Source: a bacterium
Lineage (GTDB): Bacteria; Actinomycetota; Acidimicrobiia; Spongiisociales; UBA11373
DNA length: 6,313 bases
Assembly: GCA_013202595.1 (NCBI GenBank)
Contig: JABMPV010000173.1
Span: 1 to 6,313, forward strand
Direction: 5' to 3'
The first letter of the stretch is position 1. The number at the start of each line of letters is the position of its first letter. A model generated the notes under the pieces. That model searched no databases, had not been told where the DNA came from, and saw nothing but the letters and a program-made list of their open reading frames with translations. Position numbers and translations under genes: made by a program. Positions 1-4,921 of the stretch are shown here, in pieces.

Positions 1-2
1 AC

Positions 3-212
3 CTCAAGCAGTTCCATGACGCCGAGGCGCCGGTCTGGCACGTCGGTAACAAGGATCGCGTCGATGCCGGGTTCTTCTACGACATGCGTGTGCGGTGTTC
101 GGCGCTGCCCACGCTGCAGCAGATCGGTTGCGATACGACGGCTCGCATCTATTACACGGCAGTGCACCTCAACCCATCGGGTGTGGTGGCGCTGCCCGGC
201 AGAAGCCCGTGA
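3..212 (+). CDS. C-terminal part of an unrecognised protein (5' end outside the window)
   Basis: Reading from position 3 gives 69 residues ending in TGA at 210-212; the gene begins before the window. The frame has strong G/C preference at third positions, as expected for a real gene in this DNA. The visible part holds two cysteines (in RVRCS and IGCDT) and the stretch ARIYYTAVHLNPSG near the end. I do not recognise the family. The IYYTAVHL stretch is faintly like the end of thermolysin-type (M4) peptidases, but that is too weak to use as a call. The stop codon overlaps an ATG at 212 of the next frame, and the better start of the next gene lies 17 bases downstream at 230, so the two are probably co-transcribed. 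Confidence 0.6.
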   Translation, partial: LKQFHDAEAPVWHVGNKDRVDAGFFYDMRVRCSALPTLQQIGCDTTARIYYTAVHLNPSGVVALPGRSP

Positions 213-229
213 TGACCCGAGGAGACGGA

Positions 230-871
230 ATGTCCACCAGAGGCGGCTATTTCAGCACCGATCGCATCATCACCCTCACCGACGGGGTGATCGCCATCGT
301 CATCACTCTGCTGGTGCTCGAGTTGAGCATCCCGGTGGTGAGCGAACTCCAGGATTCGGACGGATTGTGGCCGGAGGTCAGGCATCTGTGGCGTGAGTAC
401 CTGGCCTACGTCGTCTCGTTCCTGATCGTCGGGATCCTCTGGCTCTACCACCACACCGTGTACCGGAGGATCCGCAGCGCAGACGGCACATTGATCTCAC
501 TCAACATCTTCTTCCTGATGACCGTGTCGATCATGCCGTTCACTTCTGCCCTCGTCGCCAAGAACTCCGATGAACGGCTGGCAGCCATCATCTATGGAGC
601 CAGCCTGTTCCTGTCGGCCCTGATGCTGGCCGGCATGTTCTTCTACGCATCCTGGAAACGCAGGCTCGTGGATCCCGACCTCCCGGCGGCCTTCATCAAG
701 AGAGAGAACATCTCGGCCGCGGTGATCCTCGTCGTGCTCGCCACCGCCACGTTCCTCGGGTTCTGGACCCCCTACTCCACATACATCATCTTGACGGTCC
801 TCGTCCTGTACTACTGGGCAACCACGCTCATGAATCGCGAAGGCGTTTCGGCAACACCGCACCGCGACTGA
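230..871 (+). CDS. TMEM175/DUF1211-family integral membrane protein (putative potassium channel)
   Basis: The product is 213 residues, close to the usual size of bacterial TMEM175 proteins, which form six-helix subunits of tetrameric potassium-permeable channels. The first helix has the family pattern: R12, then LTDG at 16-19, followed by VIAIVITLLVLEL. Later hallmarks are the second-helix stretch YVVSFLIVGILWLYHH with its double histidine, the loop RRIRSADG, and the third helix NIFFLMTVSIMPFTSALVA. Two or three more hydrophobic helices follow (about residues 120-140, 160-178 and 183-198), ending in a short polar tail. The usual RxxxFSDG signature reads RIITLTDG here, so F and S are replaced by L and T. 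The start at 230 is chosen because GAGGAG lies 6-7 bases before it; the in-frame ATG at 212 lacks such a site. Ion selectivity cannot be read from the sequence. Confidence 0.85.
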   Translation: MSTRGGYFSTDRIITLTDGVIAIVITLLVLELSIPVVSELQDSDGLWPEVRHLWREYLAYVVSFLIVGILWLYHHTVYRRIRSADGTLISLNIFFLMTVSIMPFTSALVAKNSDERLAAIIYGASLFLSALMLAGMFFYASWKRRLVDPDLPAAFIKRENISAAVILVVLATATFLGFWTPYSTYIILTVLVLYYWATTLMNREGVSATPHRD

Positions 872-925
872 GGAACCGGCACGGCCCGCCGTTGCGTCAG
901 ACCGACGTCACGAGATCGAGACTTG

Positions 926-1348
926 GTGCACCGGTACATCACCCATACCGCTCTGATCGCAGCGATCGCCATCCTGAGCGCTTCGTGCAGCGCTCAGACG
1001 CCTCCCGCCGAACCGACCACCAGGGTGATCCTGACCGTCAGCGGCGGCATCGCGGGCATCGAGGAGGTCACGGAGGTCCATCGCGATGGCGCCGTCGTCC
1101 GCCCTGACGGCACCACCGCGACAGGAGATCCGGCTGCGGTGGTCGCACTGTTCGAGATCATCGACGGTGACGGTGTCTTCGCGGGCGACCATCAGTACCT
1201 GGCTCAGGAGCCGTGCTGTGATCGCTTCACCTACTCGATCACCGTCGAGAGGTCTGATGGCACGGTGACCATCGACACCATGGACGAGGCGGACGAACCC
1301 GAAGTGGTCGCACAGGCGCTTTCGGCGATCCTGCGCCTCTCGGGATGA
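926..1348 (+). CDS. Small secreted lipoprotein with emfourin-like domain
   Basis: The product is about 140 residues. It begins with a signal peptide (HRY, then a hydrophobic run TALIAAIAILSAS) and a cysteine at residue 21 in SASC, an acceptable though not ideal lipobox because position -3 is Ser. The mature part has the order seen in emfourin-type protease inhibitors: a strand leading into SGGIAGI (39-45), a middle helix (DPAAVVALFEII), then DRFTYSITVERSDGTVTID and a final helix. Emfourins bind and inhibit M4 (thermolysin-like) metalloproteases. That assignment is by pattern memory only, and an exported lipid-anchored form would be unusual. A Cys-Cys pair lies just before DRFTY. There is no strong Shine-Dalgarno: GTG at 926 has a GAG five bases upstream, and TTG at 923 is an equally possible start. 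It follows the TMEM175 gene by 54 bases on the same strand. Confidence 0.7.
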   Translation: MHRYITHTALIAAIAILSASCSAQTPPAEPTTRVILTVSGGIAGIEEVTEVHRDGAVVRPDGTTATGDPAAVVALFEIIDGDGVFAGDHQYLAQEPCCDRFTYSITVERSDGTVTIDTMDEADEPEVVAQALSAILRLSG

Positions 1349-1350
1349 AG

Positions 1351-1384
1351 GACGCCCGGCTCACGAACCCATTCGCCGGGTGTC
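1351..1384. terminator. Hairpin between convergent genes, possible bidirectional terminator
   Basis: GACGCCCGGC at 1351-1360 pairs with GCCGGGTGTC at 1375-1384, giving a 10-bp stem with one G-U pair (in the plus-strand RNA) around a 14-base loop. It starts two bases after the stop of the lipoprotein gene and runs into the last codons of the convergent MgtC gene. There is no T-tract on either side, so it is at best a factor-assisted terminator or an RNA-end stabiliser. Confidence 0.4.
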
Positions 1385-2008
1385 GACCACGCCGTCGACC
1401 GAATGGGCCACGCTCTCGATTCGGTCGATGGTCTCCGGCTGGATCCGGAGCCGAAGCACGGATATCGGTGCGTTACCCATGTCGAATGCGAGTACTTCTG
1501 CAGACTGATCGAACCTGTCGACCAGTTTGAGCACGTGGGCGAGGGCATGGGTGTCGTTCAGATCGACCTCCAGCACCTGAGCCGTACGCTCCGCTCTGCG
1601 CCTGACCATCATCTCGGCGGCCCGCAGACCCCACAGGACGAAGAGACCGAAGCCGGTCACGATGGCCGCCCCGGCGAATTCCCCCGCACCCGAGGTGAGA
1701 CCGATCGCAGCCGTGAGCCACAGCGACGCAGCCGTCGTCAGGCCGCTCACGCTGGCACCCTGGCGAAAGATGGCTCCAGCCCCGAGGAAACCGACCCCGA
1801 TGACGATGCCCGACGCCACTCTGGCCTTCTCCACCCCGCCGAACCCCTCGAGAGAGGCAATTGTGAAGGCCGCCGCGCCGAGCCCGACCATGATCGTCGT
1901 CCTGAGGCCGACCGACTTGTGATGTGTCTCGCGTTCTATGCCGATGAGACCCGCCAGCACCGTCGCGAGTGCCAGCCTGGCGAACCATTCCCACGCAGTG
2001 AGTTCCAT
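1361..2008 (-). CDS. MgtC/SapB family membrane protein
   Basis: The product is 215 residues, the usual size for the family. The N-terminal half is membrane-embedded and carries the family signatures in order: GIERE at 23-27, GLRT at 34-37, GVGFLGAGAIF at 71-81 and GLTTAASLW at 89-97, then two more helices to about residue 130. The RRRAER stretch at 136-141 marks the cytoplasmic boundary, and residues 143-215 form a small alternating strand/helix domain like the ACT-type tail of MgtC relatives. Members are linked to growth in low magnesium, to control of F-type ATP synthase and to membrane potential, but many chromosomal copies are uncharacterised, so the exact role here is open. The start ATG at 2006-2008 has only a weak GG-rich site upstream. 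A small lipoprotein gene ends 31 bases before it on the same strand, suggesting co-transcription. It converges on the plus-strand lipoprotein gene with only 12 bases between. Confidence 0.9.
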   Translation of the reverse strand: MELTAWEWFARLALATVLAGLIGIERETHHKSVGLRTTIMVGLGAAAFTIASLEGFGGVEKARVASGIVIGVGFLGAGAIFRQGASVSGLTTAASLWLTAAIGLTSGAGEFAGAAIVTGFGLFVLWGLRAAEMMVRRRAERTAQVLEVDLNDTHALAHVLKLVDRFDQSAEVLAFDMGNAPISVLRLRIQPETIDRIESVAHSVDGVVDTRRMGS

Positions 2009-2039
2009 GCGACAAGCCTACCGATGTGCGCTCGGCGGC

Positions 2040-2240
2040 TCACGGCAGCATCGACTCGATCTCGGCCGTGCGCTGATCCACTGCGTCTGCGATCTCCCTG
2101 GACTCCCCGACGAGGCCGGTCAGTGAGTTCTCCGCCGGCACAGGCTCATCGGGTGCAGCCGGCATCGGCCCGGCGGCCGAGCACGATCCGAGCACGAAGG
2201 CGAGTGCGGCCATACCGAGAGCGCTGCAAGAGCGGGGCAT
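2040..2240 (-). CDS. Small lipoprotein, function unknown
   Basis: This 66-residue reading frame begins MPRSC, has a hydrophobic core (ALGMAALAFVLG) and a lipobox LGSC with the acceptor cysteine at about residue 20, then a Pro/Ala-rich linker (AAGPMPAAPDEPVPA) and a short acidic tail likely to be helical (GLVGESREIADAVDQRTAEIES). That is the pattern of a very small surface or periplasm-facing lipoprotein. No family is recognised. The Shine-Dalgarno is poor: GGAG lies about 15 bases upstream of the ATG. It ends 31 bases before the MgtC gene, so the two may share a transcript and the peptide could be a partner of that membrane protein, but this is inference from position. The short length leaves a real chance that the frame is not translated. 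Confidence 0.5.
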   Translation of the reverse strand: MPRSCSALGMAALAFVLGSCSAAGPMPAAPDEPVPAENSLTGLVGESREIADAVDQRTAEIESMLP

Positions 2241-2490
2241 CCCGCTGTTTCGGCTCCACCACCCGAATAGTTGAGTCGGCCCGGGAGAAGTGGCGCTCGG
2301 CCCGAAGGGCTGACGCTCTCAGCCGTGAGGGACAGCGCCTCACGATGTCGCTGACCCAACAACCCGACCGGTCTCCGCCGGCCCTCCCCAGTTCACCTGC
2401 GGCGACCCGACGGCCCCAGGCCGGGCCGCCACGGTTGGTATTGAGGTGGCGGCTATCGGAGGTCCCGCCTTTCTAGATTCGGGTCAAGGC
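2241..2490. other. Non-coding stretch before the toxin-antitoxin promoter
   Basis: No convincing gene is seen on either strand. It contains the left copy of the 25-bp repeat (2307-2331), a GC-rich hairpin (CGGCCC at 2411-2416 pairing with GGGCCG at 2423-2428), and a weak terminator-like hairpin (GGCGG at 2448-2452, CCGCC at 2465-2469) followed by TTTCT on the plus strand just before the promoter at 2491. The latter could insulate the module from upstream transcription, but the stem is only 5 bp with a 12-base loop. Confidence 0.4.
2307..2331. repeat. Left copy of a 25/26-bp hairpin-forming direct repeat
   Basis: The copy reads GGGCTGACG, one variable base (C), then TCTCAGCCGTGAGGG. The second copy, at 3868-3893, has the same two blocks separated by GA, so 24 bases are identical in the same orientation. 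Within each copy GGCTGA and TCAGCC are inverted repeats that form a 6-bp stem; here the loop is the five bases CGCTC (2314-2318). An alternative pairing CTCA/TGAG overlaps it. The copies lie about 1.55 kb apart and bracket the toxin-antitoxin-like genes and the sigma-factor relic. Confidence 0.8.
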
Positions 2491-2529
2491 TTGACTTATG
2501 GAATTCGATAACTTATGCTCTGGCATAAG
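2491..2529 (+). promoter_or_regulatory. Sigma-70-type promoter with palindromic autoregulatory operator
   Basis: A -35 box TTGACT (2491-2496) and a -10 box TATGCT (2514-2519) are separated by 17 bases, placing the start of transcription near 2526 and leaving a leader of about 16 bases. A perfect 7-bp inverted repeat, CTTATGC (2512-2518) and GCATAAG (2523-2529), covers the -10 box and the start point. A second copy of CTTATG lies at 2495-2500 on the -35 box, 17 bases from the first, and with ATAA at 2508-2511 it forms a less perfect palindrome centred on GAATTC. Two operator sites over the core promoter are what is expected if the HTH protein represses its own operon. Confidence 0.8.
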
Positions 2530-2541
2530 GAGGAGGTGCAG

Positions 2542-2898
2542 ATGAGTCTTCCCGCTCGACTGCGTGCGACCAGAGAGGCCATCGGACTGACGCAGGAAGC
2601 CGTGTCCCGAAGCTCCGGTATCGCCGCGCCCAACCTGTCCAAGATCGAAAGCGGCAGGTCGGATATTCGGATCAGTACCTTGATGCGCATTCTGGACGCA
2701 ATGAACCTGGATATCGAGTTCGTCCCATGCGATGTCCCGATCTCGCTTCAAGGTGTTGTCGCCCAGTCCGAACGGGGTCGGGAACGTCTGAGCTCCACAG
2801 GGATCGCTCAGTCTGACCCTCAGATGCGACTCGATGCGAAGCGAGCTCGTGGTGTAGATGTCTCAGTTGAGCAGTCCCTATTGACGCAGAGTGCCTAG
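2542..2898 (+). CDS. XRE-family HTH protein, likely antitoxin and operon repressor
   Basis: The product is 118 residues. Residues 3-60 form a Cro/C1-type helix-turn-helix domain, with the HTH core at about 16-39 (LTQEAVSRSSGIAAPNLSKI then ESGR), followed by the usual STLMRILDAMNLDIEFV. Residues 62-118 form a tail containing SDPQMRLDAKRARGVDVSVE (about 91-110), probably the part that contacts the partner protein. The start at 2542 is preferred because the very strong site AAGGAGGAGGT lies just before it; the in-frame ATG at 2515 falls inside the -10 box and operator. The gene overlaps the next by 8 bases, so translation is coupled. The operator directly upstream suggests self-repression. The antitoxin role is inferred from operon structure and the partner's fold, and is not shown directly. 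Confidence 0.85.
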   Translation: MSLPARLRATREAIGLTQEAVSRSSGIAAPNLSKIESGRSDIRISTLMRILDAMNLDIEFVPCDVPISLQGVVAQSERGRERLSSTGIAQSDPQMRLDAKRARGVDVSVEQSLLTQSA

Positions 2899-3499
2899 GG
2901 AGACAGCCTCGCCGCGAGACCTGCTCCATCGCGCCGGCGAGGCGAGCATCGGATCGACAGAACGGAGGCTTCTGACCGCCGCCGCCTTCAGTGAGGCCGC
3001 ACTAGAGAACGCTGTCCTGGTGGGCGGAACCGCAGTTGAGCTGCACACGGGCTCGTATCGACCTACGGACATTGACCTCGTCGGCTATTCCAGATCGGGC
3101 TCGGACGCCATCCTCGTTGAACTCGAATTCGTACGAGATGGGCGGCATTGGCTGTACACGTTCAGCGACGGGGAGACGCTCGCGATCGAGGTCCCGGGTG
3201 ATCGTCTCGATGACTTCGCGATCGAGGCACCGCATTCCATCGATCTGGCGCCCGGACAACTCGCCGTCATCAACCTCAATGACCTGATGATGGATCTCCT
3301 CCTGCAGGCGACCAAGGGCCAACGAATCACAATGGATGAGGCTGTACGGTTGGCGACCGCCGCGTACGAGCGAATCGACTGGGAGAACCTCTCTGCCCGC
3401 TCAGATGCAGCTGCTCGGGGTGGCACTCTGGCCGAAATCGAGCTTCCGGAAGTCTTGGCTTCTGTCAGACGCGCTGCTCGGAGGCACCTTCGGCGCTGA
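2891..3499 (+). CDS. Nucleotidyltransferase-fold protein (AbiEii/DUF6036-like), likely toxin
   Basis: The product is 202 residues. The nucleotidyltransferase signature is clear: GGTA at 45-48, then 11 residues later DID at 60-62 (in RPTDIDLV), with a possible third carboxylate at E100 in LAIEV. The second half is helical and has the layout of AbiEii and related proteins: NLNDLMMDLLLQA (129-140), then a helix MDEAVRLATAAYE and IDWENL (about 162-167), ending in an Arg-rich tail. Proteins of this fold transfer nucleotides to tRNA or to partner proteins, and act as toxins or, in MNT/HEPN pairs, as antitoxins, so its role here is inferred. It starts at GTG 2891, inside the end of the HTH gene, with no separate Shine-Dalgarno; translation therefore probably depends on the upstream gene. 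It ends next to a broken sigma-factor gene on the other strand. Confidence 0.85.
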   Translation: MPRETASPRDLLHRAGEASIGSTERRLLTAAAFSEAALENAVLVGGTAVELHTGSYRPTDIDLVGYSRSGSDAILVELEFVRDGRHWLYTFSDGETLAIEVPGDRLDDFAIEAPHSIDLAPGQLAVINLNDLMMDLLLQATKGQRITMDEAVRLATAAYERIDWENLSARSDAAARGGTLAEIELPEVLASVRRAARRHLRR

Positions 3500-3702
3500 A
3501 CACACCTCGCGGTACAGGGCTGATCGAGGGTGATGCCGACCGCATCCAGGGCACCAGACCGCAACAGCCGATCCATCGCATTTCACACAACGTCTGGCGC
3601 ATCTGAAGGGCCGACCAACCCGGATGCAAAGTGCACGAGATCACGACCGTACCGTTGGAAGAGGTCGTCCTCGACTGTCATCCCACCCGGCCGTTCATCC
3701 AT
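3500..3702 (-). pseudogene. Remnant of an ECF-type RNA polymerase sigma factor (region 2)
   Basis: Read on the minus strand from the ATG at 3702-3700, the translation includes EDDLFQRYGRDLVHFASGLV then GPSDAPDVV, a stop (TGA at 3585-3583), then in the same frame NAMDRLLRSGALDAV. After a frame change near 3536 it continues HHPRSALYREV, to about 3503. Joined, this follows sigma-70 region 2 of ECF factors closely (F.RYGRDL..FA..LVG..DA.DVV..A..RLL..GALD....PR..LYR.V). The gene is dead: it has one in-frame stop and one frameshift, and it is cut off at the stop of the nucleotidyltransferase gene with no region 4 in the window. GGAG at 3708-3711 before the ATG pair at 3705/3702 would have been its ribosome site. 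An in-frame extension upstream to 3786 shows no sigma similarity. Confidence 0.7.
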
Positions 3703-3819
3703 CATCAACTCCAAGTCGCCGCAGACCCCTCGCACGGTTGACATCTGGCCGTAGAAACAGGTGAGGCAACCTTTCGAGGCTGCCACTGCCTGATTCTCCA
3801 GGCATGGTCTATCTCATGG

Positions 3820-3843
3820 ACCTCCGACTCCCCTTTCGGAGGT
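3820..3843. terminator. Hairpin downstream of pirin, possible terminator
   Basis: ACCTCCGA (3820-3827) and TCGGAGGT (3836-3843) form a perfect 8-bp stem with an 8-base loop. It lies 37 bases beyond the pirin stop on the minus strand. No T-tract follows on the minus strand, so termination would be weak or factor-dependent. Confidence 0.4.
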
Positions 3844-3867
3844 GTGTACTCAAGAAGCAGCACCCCG

Positions 3868-3893
3868 GGGCTGACGGATCTCAGCCGTGAGGG
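3868..3893. repeat. Right copy of the 25/26-bp hairpin repeat, overlapping the pirin stop codon
   Basis: The copy reads GGGCTGACG, GA, then TCTCAGCCGTGAGGG. Its stem is GGCTGA (3869-3874) with TCAGCC (3881-3886) around a six-base loop CGGATC. The stem arms are identical to the left copy at 2307-2331, while only the loop differs in length and sequence. Bases 3881-3893 encode the last residues of pirin (PHG) and its stop on the minus strand, so this copy is fixed by the gene and may be the original site. Confidence 0.8.
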
Positions 3894-4858
3894 CTGGCGG
3901 AATCGATCCTGTCGATCGGGATGGTCCCGAGTTTGCCCGCCTGGAAGTCATCGAACGCCTCGATCAGCTGATTCCTGGTGTTCATGACGAAGGGGCCGTA
4001 CATGGCGACCGGCTCACGGATCGGCTTGCCCCCGAGGATGAGCAGATCCATCCCGGGGCTGCGGCTCTCCTGGCGATCGTCCGCCGCCGCCGTGAGGGCA
4101 TCTCCCGGCCCGAACACCACCATCTGGCTGGAGCGCGCCAGTCTCCGTTCGGAGCCGAACACGCCTGATCCGTTGAGCACGTAGACCAGCGCGTTGAAAT
4201 CGGCTCGCCAGGGCACATGAAGCCTGGCGCCGGGTTGCACGGTCGCATGTGCCATGGCCATTGGCGTGTGGGTGGAACCCGGGCCGACCCGCTCGCCGAG
4301 GTCTCCCGCAATGAGGCGCAGCAGTGCCCCGCCGTCCGGTGAGCGCAGCAGCACGACATCGTCACCTCGCAGATCCTGGTACTTGGGAGCCAGGAACTTG
4401 TCCCGGGCAGGCAGATTGACCCACAACTGGAACCCGTGGAACAGGCCGCCGGACACGACGAGATGCTCGGGTGGAGTCTCGATGTGGAGGATGCCCGATC
4501 CGGCCGTCATCCATTGTGTGTCGCCGTTGGAGATGGTGCCGCCCCCACCGTGGGAATCCTGGTGTAGCAGTGTCCCGTCGATCATGTAGGTGACTGTCTC
4601 GAAGCCCCTGTGAGGATGCCACGGCGTGCCCTTCGGCTCTCCCGGGGCGTATTCGACTTCACCCATCTGATCGAGATGTACGAACGGATCGAGGTCGGCG
4701 AGATCGATGCCGGCAAACGCCCTGCGAACGGGGAAGCCGTCGCCTTCGAAGCCCATGGGTGCCGTGGTGATCTGCTTGACGGAACGCTCGAGTTGCCCCG
4801 GACCCGGGGACGCTATCTGCGGCAGGGCCAGTACGTCATCAACGGTCACAGCAGGCAT
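3881..4858 (-). CDS. Pirin family protein (bicupin)
   Basis: The product is 325 residues, within the range of longer bacterial pirins. The N-terminal cupin carries the metal-binding set typical of the family: H81 and H83 in WHPHRGFETVTY, and H125 and E127 in GILHIETP. The conserved DPFVHLDQMG (57-66), GDTQWMTAGSG (112-122) and LFHGFQLWVNLP (139-150) are all present. The C-terminal cupin (about 180-290) is followed by the usual tail YGPFVMNTRNQLIEAFDDFQ with GKLGTIP. Pirins bind iron; some are quercetin 2,3-dioxygenases and others act as redox-sensing regulators or enzyme partners, and the sequence does not say which applies here. GGAGG lies about 8 bases before the ATG, supporting the start. 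A strong palindrome (4876-4902) sits just upstream. It follows the EamA exporter gene by 63 bases on the same strand. Its stop codon lies within a 26-bp repeat that marks the edge of a possible islet. Confidence 0.92.
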   Translation of the reverse strand: MPAVTVDDVLALPQIASPGPGQLERSVKQITTAPMGFEGDGFPVRRAFAGIDLADLDPFVHLDQMGEVEYAPGEPKGTPWHPHRGFETVTYMIDGTLLHQDSHGGGGTISNGDTQWMTAGSGILHIETPPEHLVVSGGLFHGFQLWVNLPARDKFLAPKYQDLRGDDVVLLRSPDGGALLRLIAGDLGERVGPGSTHTPMAMAHATVQPGARLHVPWRADFNALVYVLNGSGVFGSERRLARSSQMVVFGPGDALTAAADDRQESRSPGMDLLILGGKPIREPVAMYGPFVMNTRNQLIEAFDDFQAGKLGTIPIDRIDSASPHG

Positions 4859-4875
4859 CGGTCACCCCTCCAAAC

Positions 4876-4902
4876 ACAGTAGTTGCGAGGTGCAACCACT
4901 GT
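4876..4902 (-). promoter_or_regulatory. Palindrome upstream of pirin: operator or intercistronic hairpin
   Basis: ACAGTAGTTGC (4876-4886) and GCAACCACTGT (4892-4902) are inverted repeats of 11 bases with one mismatch, around the five bases GAGGT. In minus-strand RNA the mismatch is a G-U pair, giving an 11-bp stem. It lies immediately upstream of the pirin ribosome site and downstream of the EamA stop. The AGTTGC-N5-GCAAC core resembles operators of MarR-type repressors. A weak minus-strand promoter can be drawn across it (TCAACA, 18 bases, TACTGT). Only TTT follows the stem, so a terminator is less likely. No MarR-type gene is in the window. Confidence 0.5.
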
Positions 4903-4921
4903 TGATTCGTCGTTGTTCCCG

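Larger units (their letters stand above)
2307..3893. mobile_element. Putative repeat-bounded islet at the 3' end of the pirin gene
   Basis: The segment between the two direct repeats holds an HTH/nucleotidyltransferase pair and a decayed sigma-factor fragment. The right repeat includes the last codons and stop of pirin, which is how integrated elements often sit at gene 3' ends: the target end is kept and a copy of the attachment core appears at the far side. Without the segment, the pirin end would lie 67 bases upstream of the small lipoprotein gene on the same strand. No integrase, transposase or resolvase is present, so this would be a relic or a passively mobilised unit. The competing explanation is two dispersed copies of a hairpin repeat or terminator unrelated to insertion. 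Confidence 0.4.

Noticed and set aside
3..212. Calling the left partial gene an M4 metalloprotease to match the emfourin-like lipoprotein
   Set aside because: Only a few residues near the end (IYYTAVHL) look similar, and the zinc-binding motifs, if any, lie outside the window, so the link would be wishful.
95..229. Upstream in-frame extension of the TMEM175 gene to an ATG at 95 or 212
   Set aside because: The part before 212 overlaps the upstream gene, which has good codon use in another frame, and the extra residues show no family similarity. The ATG at 230 has a clear GAGGAG site.
2120..2362. Alternative minus-strand frames covering the left repeat and the small lipoprotein
   Set aside because: Their translations are Arg/Ser/Pro-rich and match no family; the left repeat inside them is better explained as a non-coding site.
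1403..2476. Long plus-strand open frame of 357 codons across the MgtC region
   Set aside because: It lies antisense to the MgtC-family and small lipoprotein genes, its translation is rich in Arg/Pro/His with no recognisable domain, and it has no ribosome site; it is a shadow frame typical of GC-rich DNA.
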